Positions 57,530 to 64,000 of a DNA stretch of 64,000 nt are shown piece after piece. The notes beneath the pieces were generated by a model. That model saw nothing but the letters and a program-made list of their open reading frames with translations, was not told the DNA's origin and did not search any database. This DNA comes from Burkholderia plantarii (GTDB taxonomy: Bacteria > Pseudomonadota > Gammaproteobacteria > Burkholderiales > Burkholderiaceae). Numbering within the stretch: position 1 is the stretch's first letter; the number at the start of each line of letters is the position of its first letter. Made by a program: the position numbers and the translations under genes. The stretch lies in assembly GCF_001411805.1 (NCBI RefSeq), contig NZ_CP007213.1, positions 868,001-932,000 on the forward strand, read 5' to 3'.

Positions 57530-57683
57530 TGGTACACCAGTTTGCCGGCGCGGCCCGCCGCACCGCGTCGAAACGGCCGCAACACCGCTTGCCGGGGCCG
57601 CGCCGCGAGGTGGACAGGCTCGTCTCAACTGGTAAACCACTATTTCCCCTAACTGGTTGACCAGCAAGAATCTGGTCCAACCA
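57530..57683. promoter_or_regulatory. Four TGGT-N2/3-ACCA palindromes (GntR operators)
   Basis: TGGTACACCA at 57530-57539, TGGTAAACCA at 57630-57639, TGGTTGACCA at 57654-57663 and TGGTCCAACCA (3-base centre) at 57673-57683. The first is nearer the gntR start, the other three cluster before uxuA. TGGTNNACCA is the form described for UxuR/ExuR/FadR-type regulators, so autoregulation and repression of uxuA are likely. Confidence 0.8.
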
Positions 57684-57744
57684 GGCGGGGCTGGATGGTC
57701 CGGCCGTTCCGCCGTTGCGACGTGTTCCGGAAGGAGGATGGACG

Positions 57745-58785
57745 GTGAAGATGTCTTTTCGTTGGTATGGCGATACCGATCCGGTGCCGCTGCAATACAT
57801 CCGGCAGATCCCGGGCGTGACGCAGATCGTCTCGGCCGTCTACGACGAGCCGGTGGGCGAGGTCTGGCCGCTCGCGAAGATCGAGGCGCTGAAGGCGAAG
57901 ATCGAGGCGGCGGGGCTGCGTTTCGAGGTGGTCGAGTCGGTGCCGGTGCATGAGGACATCAAGCTCGGCAAGCCCACGCGCGACCGGCTGATCGCGAACT
58001 ACCAGCAGACCCTGCGCCATCTGGCGGCGGCCGGCATCCAGGTGGTCTGCTACAACTTCATGCCGGTGTTCGACTGGACCCGCACCGAACTCGCGAAGAC
58101 GCTCGAGGACGGCTCCACCTGCCTCGCGTTCAGCACCGAGGAAGTCGAGCGCATCGATCCGGGTCAGGGCATCTCGCTGCCGGGCTGGGATTCGAGCTAC
58201 CGGCCCGAGGAGCTGAAGGCGCTGCTGGCCGAGTATCGCGAGATCGACGAGGCGCGCCTGTGGGCCAACCTCGAGACCTTCCTGAAGGCGATCGTGCCGG
58301 TGGCGGCCGAGTGCGGGATTCGCATGGCGATCCATCCCGACGATCCGCCGCGCCCGATCTTCGGCCTGCCGCGCATCGTCAAGAACCGCGACGACCTCGC
58401 GCGGATCCTGCAGGCGGTCGACCACCCGGCCAACGGCCTGACGCTGTGCTCGGGCTCGCTCGGAGCGGGGCCGCAGAACGACGTCGAGGCGCTGGTGCGC
58501 GAGTTCGGCGCGATGGGGCGGATCCATTTCGCGCACATCCGCAACGTCAAGATCACGCCCGAGGGCGACTTCGAGGAAGCGGCTCACCTGTCGAGCTGTG
58601 GCTCGCTCGACATCGCCGCGATCGTGAAGGCGTACCACGACACCGGCTTCACCGGTTACGCGCGGCCCGACCACGGCCGGATGATCTGGGGCGAAACCGG
58701 CAGGCCCGGCTACGGGCTCTACGACCGTGCGCTCGGCGCGGTCTACCTGAACGGGATCTGGGAAGCGCTCGAGAAGTTCGACTGA
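57745..58785 (+). CDS. uxuA: D-mannonate dehydratase
   Basis: A 346-residue enzyme converting D-mannonate to 2-keto-3-deoxygluconate. GTG 57745 is 7 bases after AAGGAGG (57731-57737) and gives the typical opening [19 protein letters not shown] 57751 would be too far. Family motifs: [14 protein letters not shown] near 93-106, [19 protein letters not shown] near 193-211, [17 protein letters not shown] near 232-248, and HFAHIRNVK near 260-268, which contribute metal and substrate ligands. With the following transporter it forms a glucuronate/galacturonate-type catabolic unit. Confidence 0.95.
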   Translation: MKMSFRWYGDTDPVPLQYIRQIPGVTQIVSAVYDEPVGEVWPLAKIEALKAKIEAAGLRFEVVESVPVHEDIKLGKPTRDRLIANYQQTLRHLAAAGIQVVCYNFMPVFDWTRTELAKTLEDGSTCLAFSTEEVERIDPGQGISLPGWDSSYRPEELKALLAEYREIDEARLWANLETFLKAIVPVAAECGIRMAIHPDDPPRPIFGLPRIVKNRDDLARILQAVDHPANGLTLCSGSLGAGPQNDVEALVREFGAMGRIHFAHIRNVKITPEGDFEEAAHLSSCGSLDIAAIVKAYHDTGFTGYARPDHGRMIWGETGRPGYGLYDRALGAVYLNGIWEALEKFD

Positions 58786-58917
58786 CCAAAGCGGCCCGGG
58801 CGGCACGCTTCAAGCACGACAAGACCGATAACGACACCACCCGCACCCCGACGTGCGGCCGGCGACGCTCGCCCATTCCGGGCGGCGCGCGGCAATCCAG
58901 CGAAGCGGAGACCTTCG

Positions 58918-60231
58918 ATGCCGAAAATCCGATGGGCGATGATCCTGATGTGCTTCCTCGCCAACGTCATCAACTTCGTCGATCGCGCCAATCTCGCGAT
59001 CGCCGCGCCGAGCATCCGCGCCGACCTCGGCCTCGACGCCGTGGGCATGGGCCTCGTGCTCAGCGCGTTCTTCTGGACCTACGCGTTCCTGCAGCTGCCG
59101 GCCGGCTGGTTCATCGACAAGGTGGGCGTGCGCGTCGCGCTGGCCCTCGCGGTGGGCTGGTGGTCGGTGTTCACGGTCGCCACCGGCGCCGCGCGCGGGC
59201 TCGGGCAGCTGGTCGGCATGCGGCTGATGCTCGGCGCCGGCGAGGCCGCCGCGATCCCGTCGTTCGCCAAGGTCGCGTTCAACTGGTTCCCGCGCCGCGA
59301 GCGCGGGCTCGCCAGCAGCATCTTCGACAGCGGCTCGCGGGTGGGCTCGGCGCTCTCGCTGCCACTCGTCGCCTGGCTGATCTCGCTGCTCGGCTGGCGC
59401 GGCTCGTTCGCGGTGACGGGCTCGCTCGGCATCGTCTGGGCGCTCGCCTGGTGGTTCATCTATCGCGACCCGGAGCGCCATCGCGCGCTCGCGCCGGCCG
59501 CCGTCGAGGCGCTGCTGGCCGAGCGCGCGGCGCCGTCGCGGCCGGCCGCGGCGGGGCAGGCCGCGCCGCGCGTGTCGTGGCTCGACCTGTTCCGCTACCG
59601 CACCATCTGGGGGATGATGATCGGCCTGTTCTGCCTGAACTTCGCGATCTACTTTTTCATCACCTGGTTCCCGAGCTACCTGCTGCAGTCGCGCGGCTTC
59701 TCGCTCGCGTCGCTCGGCACGCTCGGCATGCTGCCCGCGCTGATCGCGATTCCGGGCGGCTGGCTCGGCGGCTACGTGTCCGACGCGCTGTTCCGGCGCG
59801 GCTGGAGCGCCACGGCCGCGCGCAAGACCTGCCTCGTGGGCGGCATGCTCGCGTCGTCGTCGATCGCGCTGTCGGCCTGCGTCGACAGCATCGGGCTCTG
59901 CCTCGCGCTGTTCTCGCTGTCGTATGCGGGGCTGTCGTTCGCCGGCGCGAACGTCTGGACGCTGGTGGGCGAGGTCGCGCCGACGCCGGCGCACGTCGCC
60001 TCGATCGGCGGCATCCAGAACTTCGCCGGCAATCTGGCCGGCATCTTCATCACCACGTTCACGGGGCTGATGCTGTCGATCACGCGCGGCTCGTTCGTCG
60101 TGCCGCTGGTGGTGGCCGGCGTGCTGTGCGTGGTGGGGGCGCTGTCCTACCTGCTCGTGGTCGGCAAGGTCGAGCCGCTGCCGCCACCGCGTTCGCGCCC
60201 GGCCGGCGCGCGGCGCGCCAGCGCGGCCTGA
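58918..60231 (+). CDS. MFS transporter of the ACS family (hexuronate-type, ExuT-like)
   Basis: A 437-residue, 12-span transporter. FLANVINFVDRANLAIAAPSIRADLGLD near 12-39 carries the ACS-family motif in helix 1; RLMLGAGEAAAIPSF near 102-116 and FPRRERGLASSIFDSGSRVGSAL near 122-147 are further hallmarks. ACS members take up sugar acids such as hexuronates, galactonate or glucarate by proton symport. It follows uxuA by 132 bases in the same direction; a terminator lies after it. Confidence 0.9.
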   Translation: MPKIRWAMILMCFLANVINFVDRANLAIAAPSIRADLGLDAVGMGLVLSAFFWTYAFLQLPAGWFIDKVGVRVALALAVGWWSVFTVATGAARGLGQLVGMRLMLGAGEAAAIPSFAKVAFNWFPRRERGLASSIFDSGSRVGSALSLPLVAWLISLLGWRGSFAVTGSLGIVWALAWWFIYRDPERHRALAPAAVEALLAERAAPSRPAAAGQAAPRVSWLDLFRYRTIWGMMIGLFCLNFAIYFFITWFPSYLLQSRGFSLASLGTLGMLPALIAIPGGWLGGYVSDALFRRGWSATAARKTCLVGGMLASSSIALSACVDSIGLCLALFSLSYAGLSFAGANVWTLVGEVAPTPAHVASIGGIQNFAGNLAGIFITTFTGLMLSITRGSFVVPLVVAGVLCVVGALSYLLVVGKVEPLPPPRSRPAGARRASAA

Positions 60232-60331
60232 TGCGGGCCGGCGACGCGCGCCCGGTTCGCCGTCGTCGTCATGGACGCGCGAGCGGGGCCTGCCGCTCGC
60301 CACCGCCCGCCGCCACCGCCCGCCGCCACCA

Positions 60332-60359
60332 AACGCCGCCGATCCGGGCGGCGTTTTTT
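60332..60359 (+). terminator. Rho-independent terminator of the uxuA operon
   Basis: AACGCCGCC (60332-60340), loop GATCCG, GGCGGCGTT (60347-60355), then six T (60354-60359 overlapping the last bases of the stem). 101 bases after the transporter stop. Confidence 0.9.
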
Positions 60360-60497
60360 GTTCTCGTCGCGGGCCGTTCGTGCCCGCCGCTTCCCTCCCG
60401 CGTCGCCCGCCAATCAGACTCCGCGCGAACGATATTCGGCCGCTGTTTCGCTGCAATCACGTCACGTCGCCAATCGATGAATCGTCGAAAAAGCGCG

Positions 60498-60551
60498 CTG
60501 AAACGATGGATTGTCGAAAGTATATTTTCGACGGGATGTTGATCGTTTCAG
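60498..60551. repeat. Nested inverted repeat upstream of the mini-GntR gene
   Basis: Outer arms CTGAAACGAT (60498-60507) and ATCGTTTCAG (60542-60551), both 10 bases and exact. Inner arms GTCGAAA (60513-60519) and TTTCGAC (60526-60532), exact, around GTATAT. The region is AT-richer than the flanks. A shorter AAATAG...CTATTT pair follows at 60560-60579. Possible readings: operator array, structured RNA or a remnant of a small mobile element. The remaining part of the gap (60360-60497 and 60580-60647) shows no gene. Confidence 0.75.
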
Positions 60552-60647
60552 GATTGAAAAAATAGAACTATCGCTATTTCACGCAGGTGGTCGGCTTGTT
60601 ATGTTTTCGCCTGAAAAACACTTCACTTCACGTTGTGATTAATTCCC

Positions 60648-60911
60648 ATGGCGAAGGCCCGATATCACTGGCGTCCGGATTTTTCCCGCATCAACGGGCC
60701 TGTCGCGAAGGCGATTGCCGATCAAATCGAAGAAGCCATCGGCGGCGGCATATTCCGGCCGGGCGACAGGCTGCCCACGCAGCAGGCCATCGCCGATTCA
60801 CTGGGTTTCCACCTGAACACGGTGTACGCCGCGTTTCGTGAGCTTGGCCTGCGTGGCCTCACGCAGGGAGCGGGCGGGCGCGGAACGATCGTGCTGAAGG
60901 CGCGGCGCTGA
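60648..60911 (+). CDS. Short GntR-domain protein (DNA-binding domain only)
   Basis: An 87-residue protein made almost entirely of a GntR winged helix: ADQIEEAIGGGIFRPGDRLP, TQQAIADSLGFHLNTVYAAF, then RELGLRGLTQGAGGRGTIVL. No effector domain follows; the frame ends at TGA 60909-60911. Typical GntR regulators are 230-250 residues and MocR types about 470. The small YtrA group has about 120-130. It could be a real mini-regulator or the surviving head of a lost gene. The upstream nested palindrome would be a natural target. Confidence 0.75.
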   Translation: MAKARYHWRPDFSRINGPVAKAIADQIEEAIGGGIFRPGDRLPTQQAIADSLGFHLNTVYAAFRELGLRGLTQGAGGRGTIVLKARR

Positions 60912-61033
60912 CCGGTTCGCCGAGCGCGTGTCGCCGCCACGCCGGGGCTTGACGGACCAGGGAGGGTAGCGTTTGAAAAGATAAAGGTGTTCCGGTATCA
61001 AAACTTCGCAGTGCAAATCAACTTTCGGTCGAG

Positions 61034-62578
61034 ATGAATATGGAAAAGAAACTTCGTCCTGTCGGGTCGGGCCTGTACCTTGCCGCCATCCTGTCGCTGA
61101 CGGCCGCGTCGGCGGCGCATGCAATCGTGATCGATCAGGCCACGTTCAGGCAGAACGGCGGCGATCCGTCGAACGTGGCCGGCACCATCCAGGCAGCCAA
61201 CAAGAAACTGAGCGCCATCAGCAACGACGAGGCGTGGCTCAGTGTCGGCAGGCTGGAGCTGACGCCGTCGCGCGGCTACCGGCCCGGCACCGCCTGCACC
61301 GCGACCTGGATCGGCAACCAGGGCCAGTGGTCGTACTTCATGACGGCCACCCATTGCCTGGATCTGCGCGGCGGCAGCGTCGAAGCGCCGGTCTCGGCCC
61401 GGTTCACGGACTGGCGCGGCCAGGTGGTCGCGGGCGGCAACGGCACGGCCTACGTGCCGGACGCGAAGCTGCGGGTGGGCATCCCGGTGATGCCGCAGGC
61501 GCTGGCGGACACCGCCTCGAGCCAGATGGCGATCGTCAAGCTGCCGCTGTATAACTACATCATGGGCAGCTCGCGACTGGCCCCGCTCGAGCCGCCGATC
61601 CTCAACGATATCGGCGACGAGGCGGGACGCGACACGATGATCATCGGCTACGGCACCTGGGGCGTCGGGCGCAACATGACCAGCTTCGTCAATCATCCCG
61701 CGTTGGGTGCCGGCCGGCTGTACGGGCGCACCCAGGTCGACAAGGTGTCCGCCGATGGAGGCGGGCTGAGCGCGATCCATCAGCCGGTCGGCCCGTCCTC
61801 GCACTGGGCGCAGGTCACCGGGGACGATGGCGGTGCGCCGTGGTGGCAGATCCACGGCACGCGGCCCACGCTCGTCGCGGTCACCGACGCCGGGCAGTTC
61901 GAGATGTCGGCGGCGGCGCGCGTGTCGAAGTTCGCGGGCTGGATCAAGTCGGTGTTCCCGCAGGCGCGCTTCCTCTCGCAGGTCAAGCCGCGGGCCTGCC
62001 TCGTCAACGTGCAGTTCGGCACGCAATACTGTCTCCCCGCGGGCCAGGAAAGCTACAACGGCGACCGCAAGTGGCCGGTCCTGTTCTCGGGCTGGGATGT
62101 GCGCGTGCAGGCCGACGACGGCGTGGCGGTGCGACTGTCGACGAACCCGCGGCTGGACGCGGCCGGCATCGGGAAGTCGGCGCAGTTCTTCGGCACGACC
62201 GACACCGACCGGCTCAGGCACGTCAAGGCGAACAACGGCGAGTATCTCAACTTCTCGCAGCCGAACGCGATGCGCGTGACGCTGGACAGTAAGCCGCTCG
62301 GCTGTATCGTGAGCCTCGATTCCGCGCAGAAGTACTGCCTGCCGGCCGGCCAGCCGGCGGTCGGGCAACTGCCGGCGTGGATCAAGGGGCAGGCCGTGTT
62401 CGTGCAGGCCGATCCTGGCGTGGCCGTGCGGCTGTCCGATCGCGCGAATTTCGCCTACAACCGCGTCGCCACGTTCAGCGGGACCGTCGATCACGACAAG
62501 CTGCTGAAGGTGCGCGCCGACAACGGCGAGGATCTCGATTTCTCGCGACCGGTGTCGATGGAAGTGATCCAGCACTGA
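61034..62578 (+). CDS. Secreted trypsin-fold protein with altered catalytic residues and two C-terminal repeats
   Basis: A 514-residue protein with signal peptide (cleavage near SAAHA-IVI at about 30). The chymotrypsin fold is visible: TATHC near 104-108 holds the His107. The usual Ser motif GDSGGP reads GDDGGAP (Asp264, Asp265), so Asp replaces the nucleophile. The D-x-A-L strand is SSQMAIVKL, where the catalytic Asp seems to be Gln. After about residue 315 there are two copies of an about 80-residue repeat, CLVNVQFGTQYCLPAGQ... and CIVSLDSAQKYCLPAGQ..., each ending N-N/D-G-E-x-L-x-F-S, like beta/gamma-crystallin-type or carbohydrate-binding domains. Probably a pseudoprotease with binding role. 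A terminator follows. Confidence 0.8.
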   Translation: MNMEKKLRPVGSGLYLAAILSLTAASAAHAIVIDQATFRQNGGDPSNVAGTIQAANKKLSAISNDEAWLSVGRLELTPSRGYRPGTACTATWIGNQGQWSYFMTATHCLDLRGGSVEAPVSARFTDWRGQVVAGGNGTAYVPDAKLRVGIPVMPQALADTASSQMAIVKLPLYNYIMGSSRLAPLEPPILNDIGDEAGRDTMIIGYGTWGVGRNMTSFVNHPALGAGRLYGRTQVDKVSADGGGLSAIHQPVGPSSHWAQVTGDDGGAPWWQIHGTRPTLVAVTDAGQFEMSAAARVSKFAGWIKSVFPQARFLSQVKPRACLVNVQFGTQYCLPAGQESYNGDRKWPVLFSGWDVRVQADDGVAVRLSTNPRLDAAGIGKSAQFFGTTDTDRLRHVKANNGEYLNFSQPNAMRVTLDSKPLGCIVSLDSAQKYCLPAGQPAVGQLPAWIKGQAVFVQADPGVAVRLSDRANFAYNRVATFSGTVDHDKLLKVRADNGEDLDFSRPVSMEVIQH

Positions 62579-62604
62579 GCTGACGCGCGCTGAAGCGCGA
62601 ACGC

Positions 62605-62639
62605 GCCGGGGCGGGACGGGTTCCCGCCCCGGCTTTTTT
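62605..62639 (+). terminator. Rho-independent terminator after the trypsin-fold gene
   Basis: GCCGGGGCGGG (62605-62615), loop ACGGGTT, CCCGCCCCGGC (62623-62633), six T (62634-62639). Confidence 0.92.
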
Positions 62640-62683
62640 GTCGTCGCGGGCCGGCTGACCTTGCCTCGTCTACGTACAGCAGA

Positions 62684-62929
62684 TCATGCTGCGATCATCG
62701 CGGCCTTGTAGTCGACAGGGGGGCGAAAACCGATCGAGGTATGCAAGCGCTCGCGATGGTAATGGCCCTCGATCCAGTCCACGATATCCAGGCGAGCCGG
62801 TGCTCGCGTTTCGTAGCGGACCTCATGGATTCTCTCGACTTTCAGGGTCTTGAAGAGGCTTTCCATCGGGGCGTTGTCTCAAGCATTGGCACGACGACTC
62901 ATGGAGATCGTTGCCTTGAATCCGGCGGA
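62684..62929 (-). pseudogene. IS3-type transposase OrfB remnant (C-terminal end)
   Basis: The minus strand reads SAGFKATISMSRRANA, then TGA (62879-62881) where IS3-family proteins have Trp (SRRxNxWDNAPMES), then DNAPMESLFKTLKVERI to the end at 62684. The downstream 60 residues (DWIEGHYHRERLHTSIGFRP) are the conserved integrase C-terminus. The rest of the element is missing; the frame is closed by a stop at 62930-62932. A relic next to the Rhs-type gene. Confidence 0.85.
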
Positions 62930-63218
62930 TCAGCGTCGCCGGAACGGCCAAGCCGTGGGCATCCGCCGCCCATTTAAAATGCCTTGCAACGACGAGATAT
63001 GTGAAAATAGCCCACTGATAAAACATATCTCGCTCCCATTCTGAATTGGGCCGTCTGAATGCCCGTCGATACGGTTCGACCGGGCGGTGTCTTTCGTGAT
63101 GGCCCTCAGGGCAGTCGAGGCTCCGGTATAGCCTTGGTTATATTTTCGGCAAGCCAAGGCGACGGAGCGGTATGTTTGTTTTTGGCGCCGATTAATCGAG
63201 AGTAGATGTCATCTCGCC
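62930..63218. other. AT-richer gap before the Rhs-type gene
   Basis: Lower GC than the rest of the window, with no gene seen. It should hold the promoter of the gene at 63219. No strong ribosome-binding site is evident before the ATG (GAGAG at about 63207-63211 is the best). Confidence 0.4.
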
Positions 63219-64000
63219 ATGACCTCATCGACTCAGCTTCAACCGAAGCCCACCGACGTCTTCGTCTCGCCGCTCGACGACATTCATCCTGCTGACATCG
63301 ATGCCAACCTGAAGGCGCTCGATCGATGGCTCGTGGATGTCAGCGGGGGCGTGCTCACGTTGGATCGCGTCGAAACCATCGCGCGTAACGCTCCCGTCCT
63401 CGCGAATATCTTCGCTGCGGTCGACCTGGTCGCCGACATCCGCGCGATGATCGACCACGGCGACCGGCGGATCGACCTGTTCGATTGGGTGAATCTCGGA
63501 CTGGACCTGATCGGCGTGATCCCGATTCCGATGGGGACCGCTCAGGTCCGCATGGGCGCGCGGCCCATGCTCAAGCTGCTTCGCGAGGAAATCGCGAAGA
63601 ACGGCAAGGCCATGGGCGACGCCGCGATGCAGATGGTGCGCGATGGCATCATCACCGCGATCGTCGCCAGCCTGCAGGCGCGCTACGCCGGTGAAATCGA
63701 GACGTTCCTGACCGCGCTGCGCGCCGAGTTGGCTTCCGTGCTGAATGCCGCCGCCGACTATGTCGGCGAGGTGATGAACGGCCTGGCCGACCTGTTCGCA
63801 CACGCGGCCGGCGAACCCTTGGACTACGGCAAGGACATCGACCAGGCTGGCGAGCACCTGAGTGCGGCCGGGCGCAACGTCCTCTACAAACCGGGTGAAG
63901 CGTTCGACAACATCGGGGCGCTGTTTTACGACGCGGCCAGGGTGGTCGGGAAGGGGACGGTCAACACCGCGACGTCCGTAGCGAAGTACATCGACTCGGA
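63219..64000 (+). CDS. N-terminal part of an Rhs-type polymorphic toxin (runs off the window)
   Basis: An open frame of 260 codons from ATG 63219 to the window edge without a stop. It begins MTSSTQLQPKPTDVFVSPLD. A conserved opening of Burkholderia Rhs proteins is recognised: NLGLDLIGVIPIPMGTAQVRMG near 91-112, a hydrophobic segment before MLKLLREEIAKNGK, followed by amphipathic helices (residues 135-250). In full-length Rhs proteins this N-terminal region precedes the YD-repeat shell and a C-terminal toxin with its immunity gene, delivered by the type VI secretion system. None of that is visible here. Confidence 0.65.
   Translation, partial: MTSSTQLQPKPTDVFVSPLDDIHPADIDANLKALDRWLVDVSGGVLTLDRVETIARNAPVLANIFAAVDLVADIRAMIDHGDRRIDLFDWVNLGLDLIGVIPIPMGTAQVRMGARPMLKLLREEIAKNGKAMGDAAMQMVRDGIITAIVASLQARYAGEIETFLTALRAELASVLNAAADYVGEVMNGLADLFAHAAGEPLDYGKDIDQAGEHLSAAGRNVLYKPGEAFDNIGALFYDAARVVGKGTVNTATSVAKYIDS

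Noticed and set aside
60298..60330. CCACCGCCCGCCG duplicated run as a CRISPR-like or phage repeat
   Set aside because: Only two units of a GC-rich 13-mer without spacers; it lies just before a terminator.

Overview
The window is GC-rich throughout, with dense operons, ATGA/GTGA stop-start overlaps and gene families typical of Burkholderia: a cepacian-type export module, sarcosine oxidase SoxBDAG with its own FolB, EmrAB/NodT efflux, the OmpC-like porin family and an Rhs-type toxin N-terminus. It is most simply read as a chromosomal segment of a Burkholderia sensu stricto species, perhaps the gladioli/glumae/plantarii group. The species call is an inference from family content, not from an alignment.

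Layout. 1-14.6 kb is an exopolysaccharide locus: an outer-membrane polysaccharide exporter, a low-molecular-weight tyrosine phosphatase, a BY-kinase/co-polymerase, three glycosyltransferases, a secreted glycoside hydrolase, a flippase and a Wzy-like polymerase on the plus strand. UDP-glucose dehydrogenase and GalU, which supply precursors, follow on the minus strand. The locus continues left of the window. 14.6-17.2 kb holds an orphan FlhD-like regulator, a decayed IS110 transposase remnant and a divergent SDR/TetR pair. 17.3-23 kb has a dead LysR gene, then an emrA-emrB-nodT-tetR efflux operon. 23-30.7 kb has gamma-glutamyltransferase, a low-complexity coiled-coil protein, a GntR-controlled proline-racemase-family enzyme with a solute-binding protein, and a GbdR-like regulator. 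30.9-38.1 kb is a sdaA-soxBDAG-folB operon for sarcosine and serine catabolism. 38-46 kb carries stress and envelope genes (CsbD, ferritin-like, AraC, DUF1479, GST, porin, acyltransferase). 46.3-49.8 kb is a TetR-controlled reactive-electrophile operon (DJ-1-like, old yellow enzyme, SDR). 49.8-56.6 kb has RhlE, an XRE regulator, succinate-semialdehyde dehydrogenase, an intact IS110 element and a second old yellow enzyme. 56.7-60.4 kb is a hexuronate module (GntR, UxuA, MFS transporter) with four operator-like palindromes. 60.4-64 kb is an AT-richer accessory patch: a nested inverted repeat, an 87-residue GntR-domain protein, a trypsin-like protein with a replaced catalytic serine, an IS3-type remnant, and the start of an Rhs-type toxin that runs off the window.

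How the genes fit together. The exopolysaccharide genes form a Wzx/Wzy-type pathway: UDP-sugars from GalU and Ugd, assembly by the glycosyltransferases, flipping, polymerisation, then kinase/phosphatase-gated export, with a periplasmic glycanase for trimming. In the one-carbon operon, sarcosine is oxidised to glycine with formaldehyde captured on folate; serine made from glycine can then be deaminated to pyruvate by SdaA. The most unusual items are the trypsin-like protein with Asp in the serine position, the nested palindrome beside the mini-GntR gene, the IS110 element whose flanking inverted repeat includes the stop codon of the preceding gene, the orphan FlhD-like gene, and the repeated operator sets.
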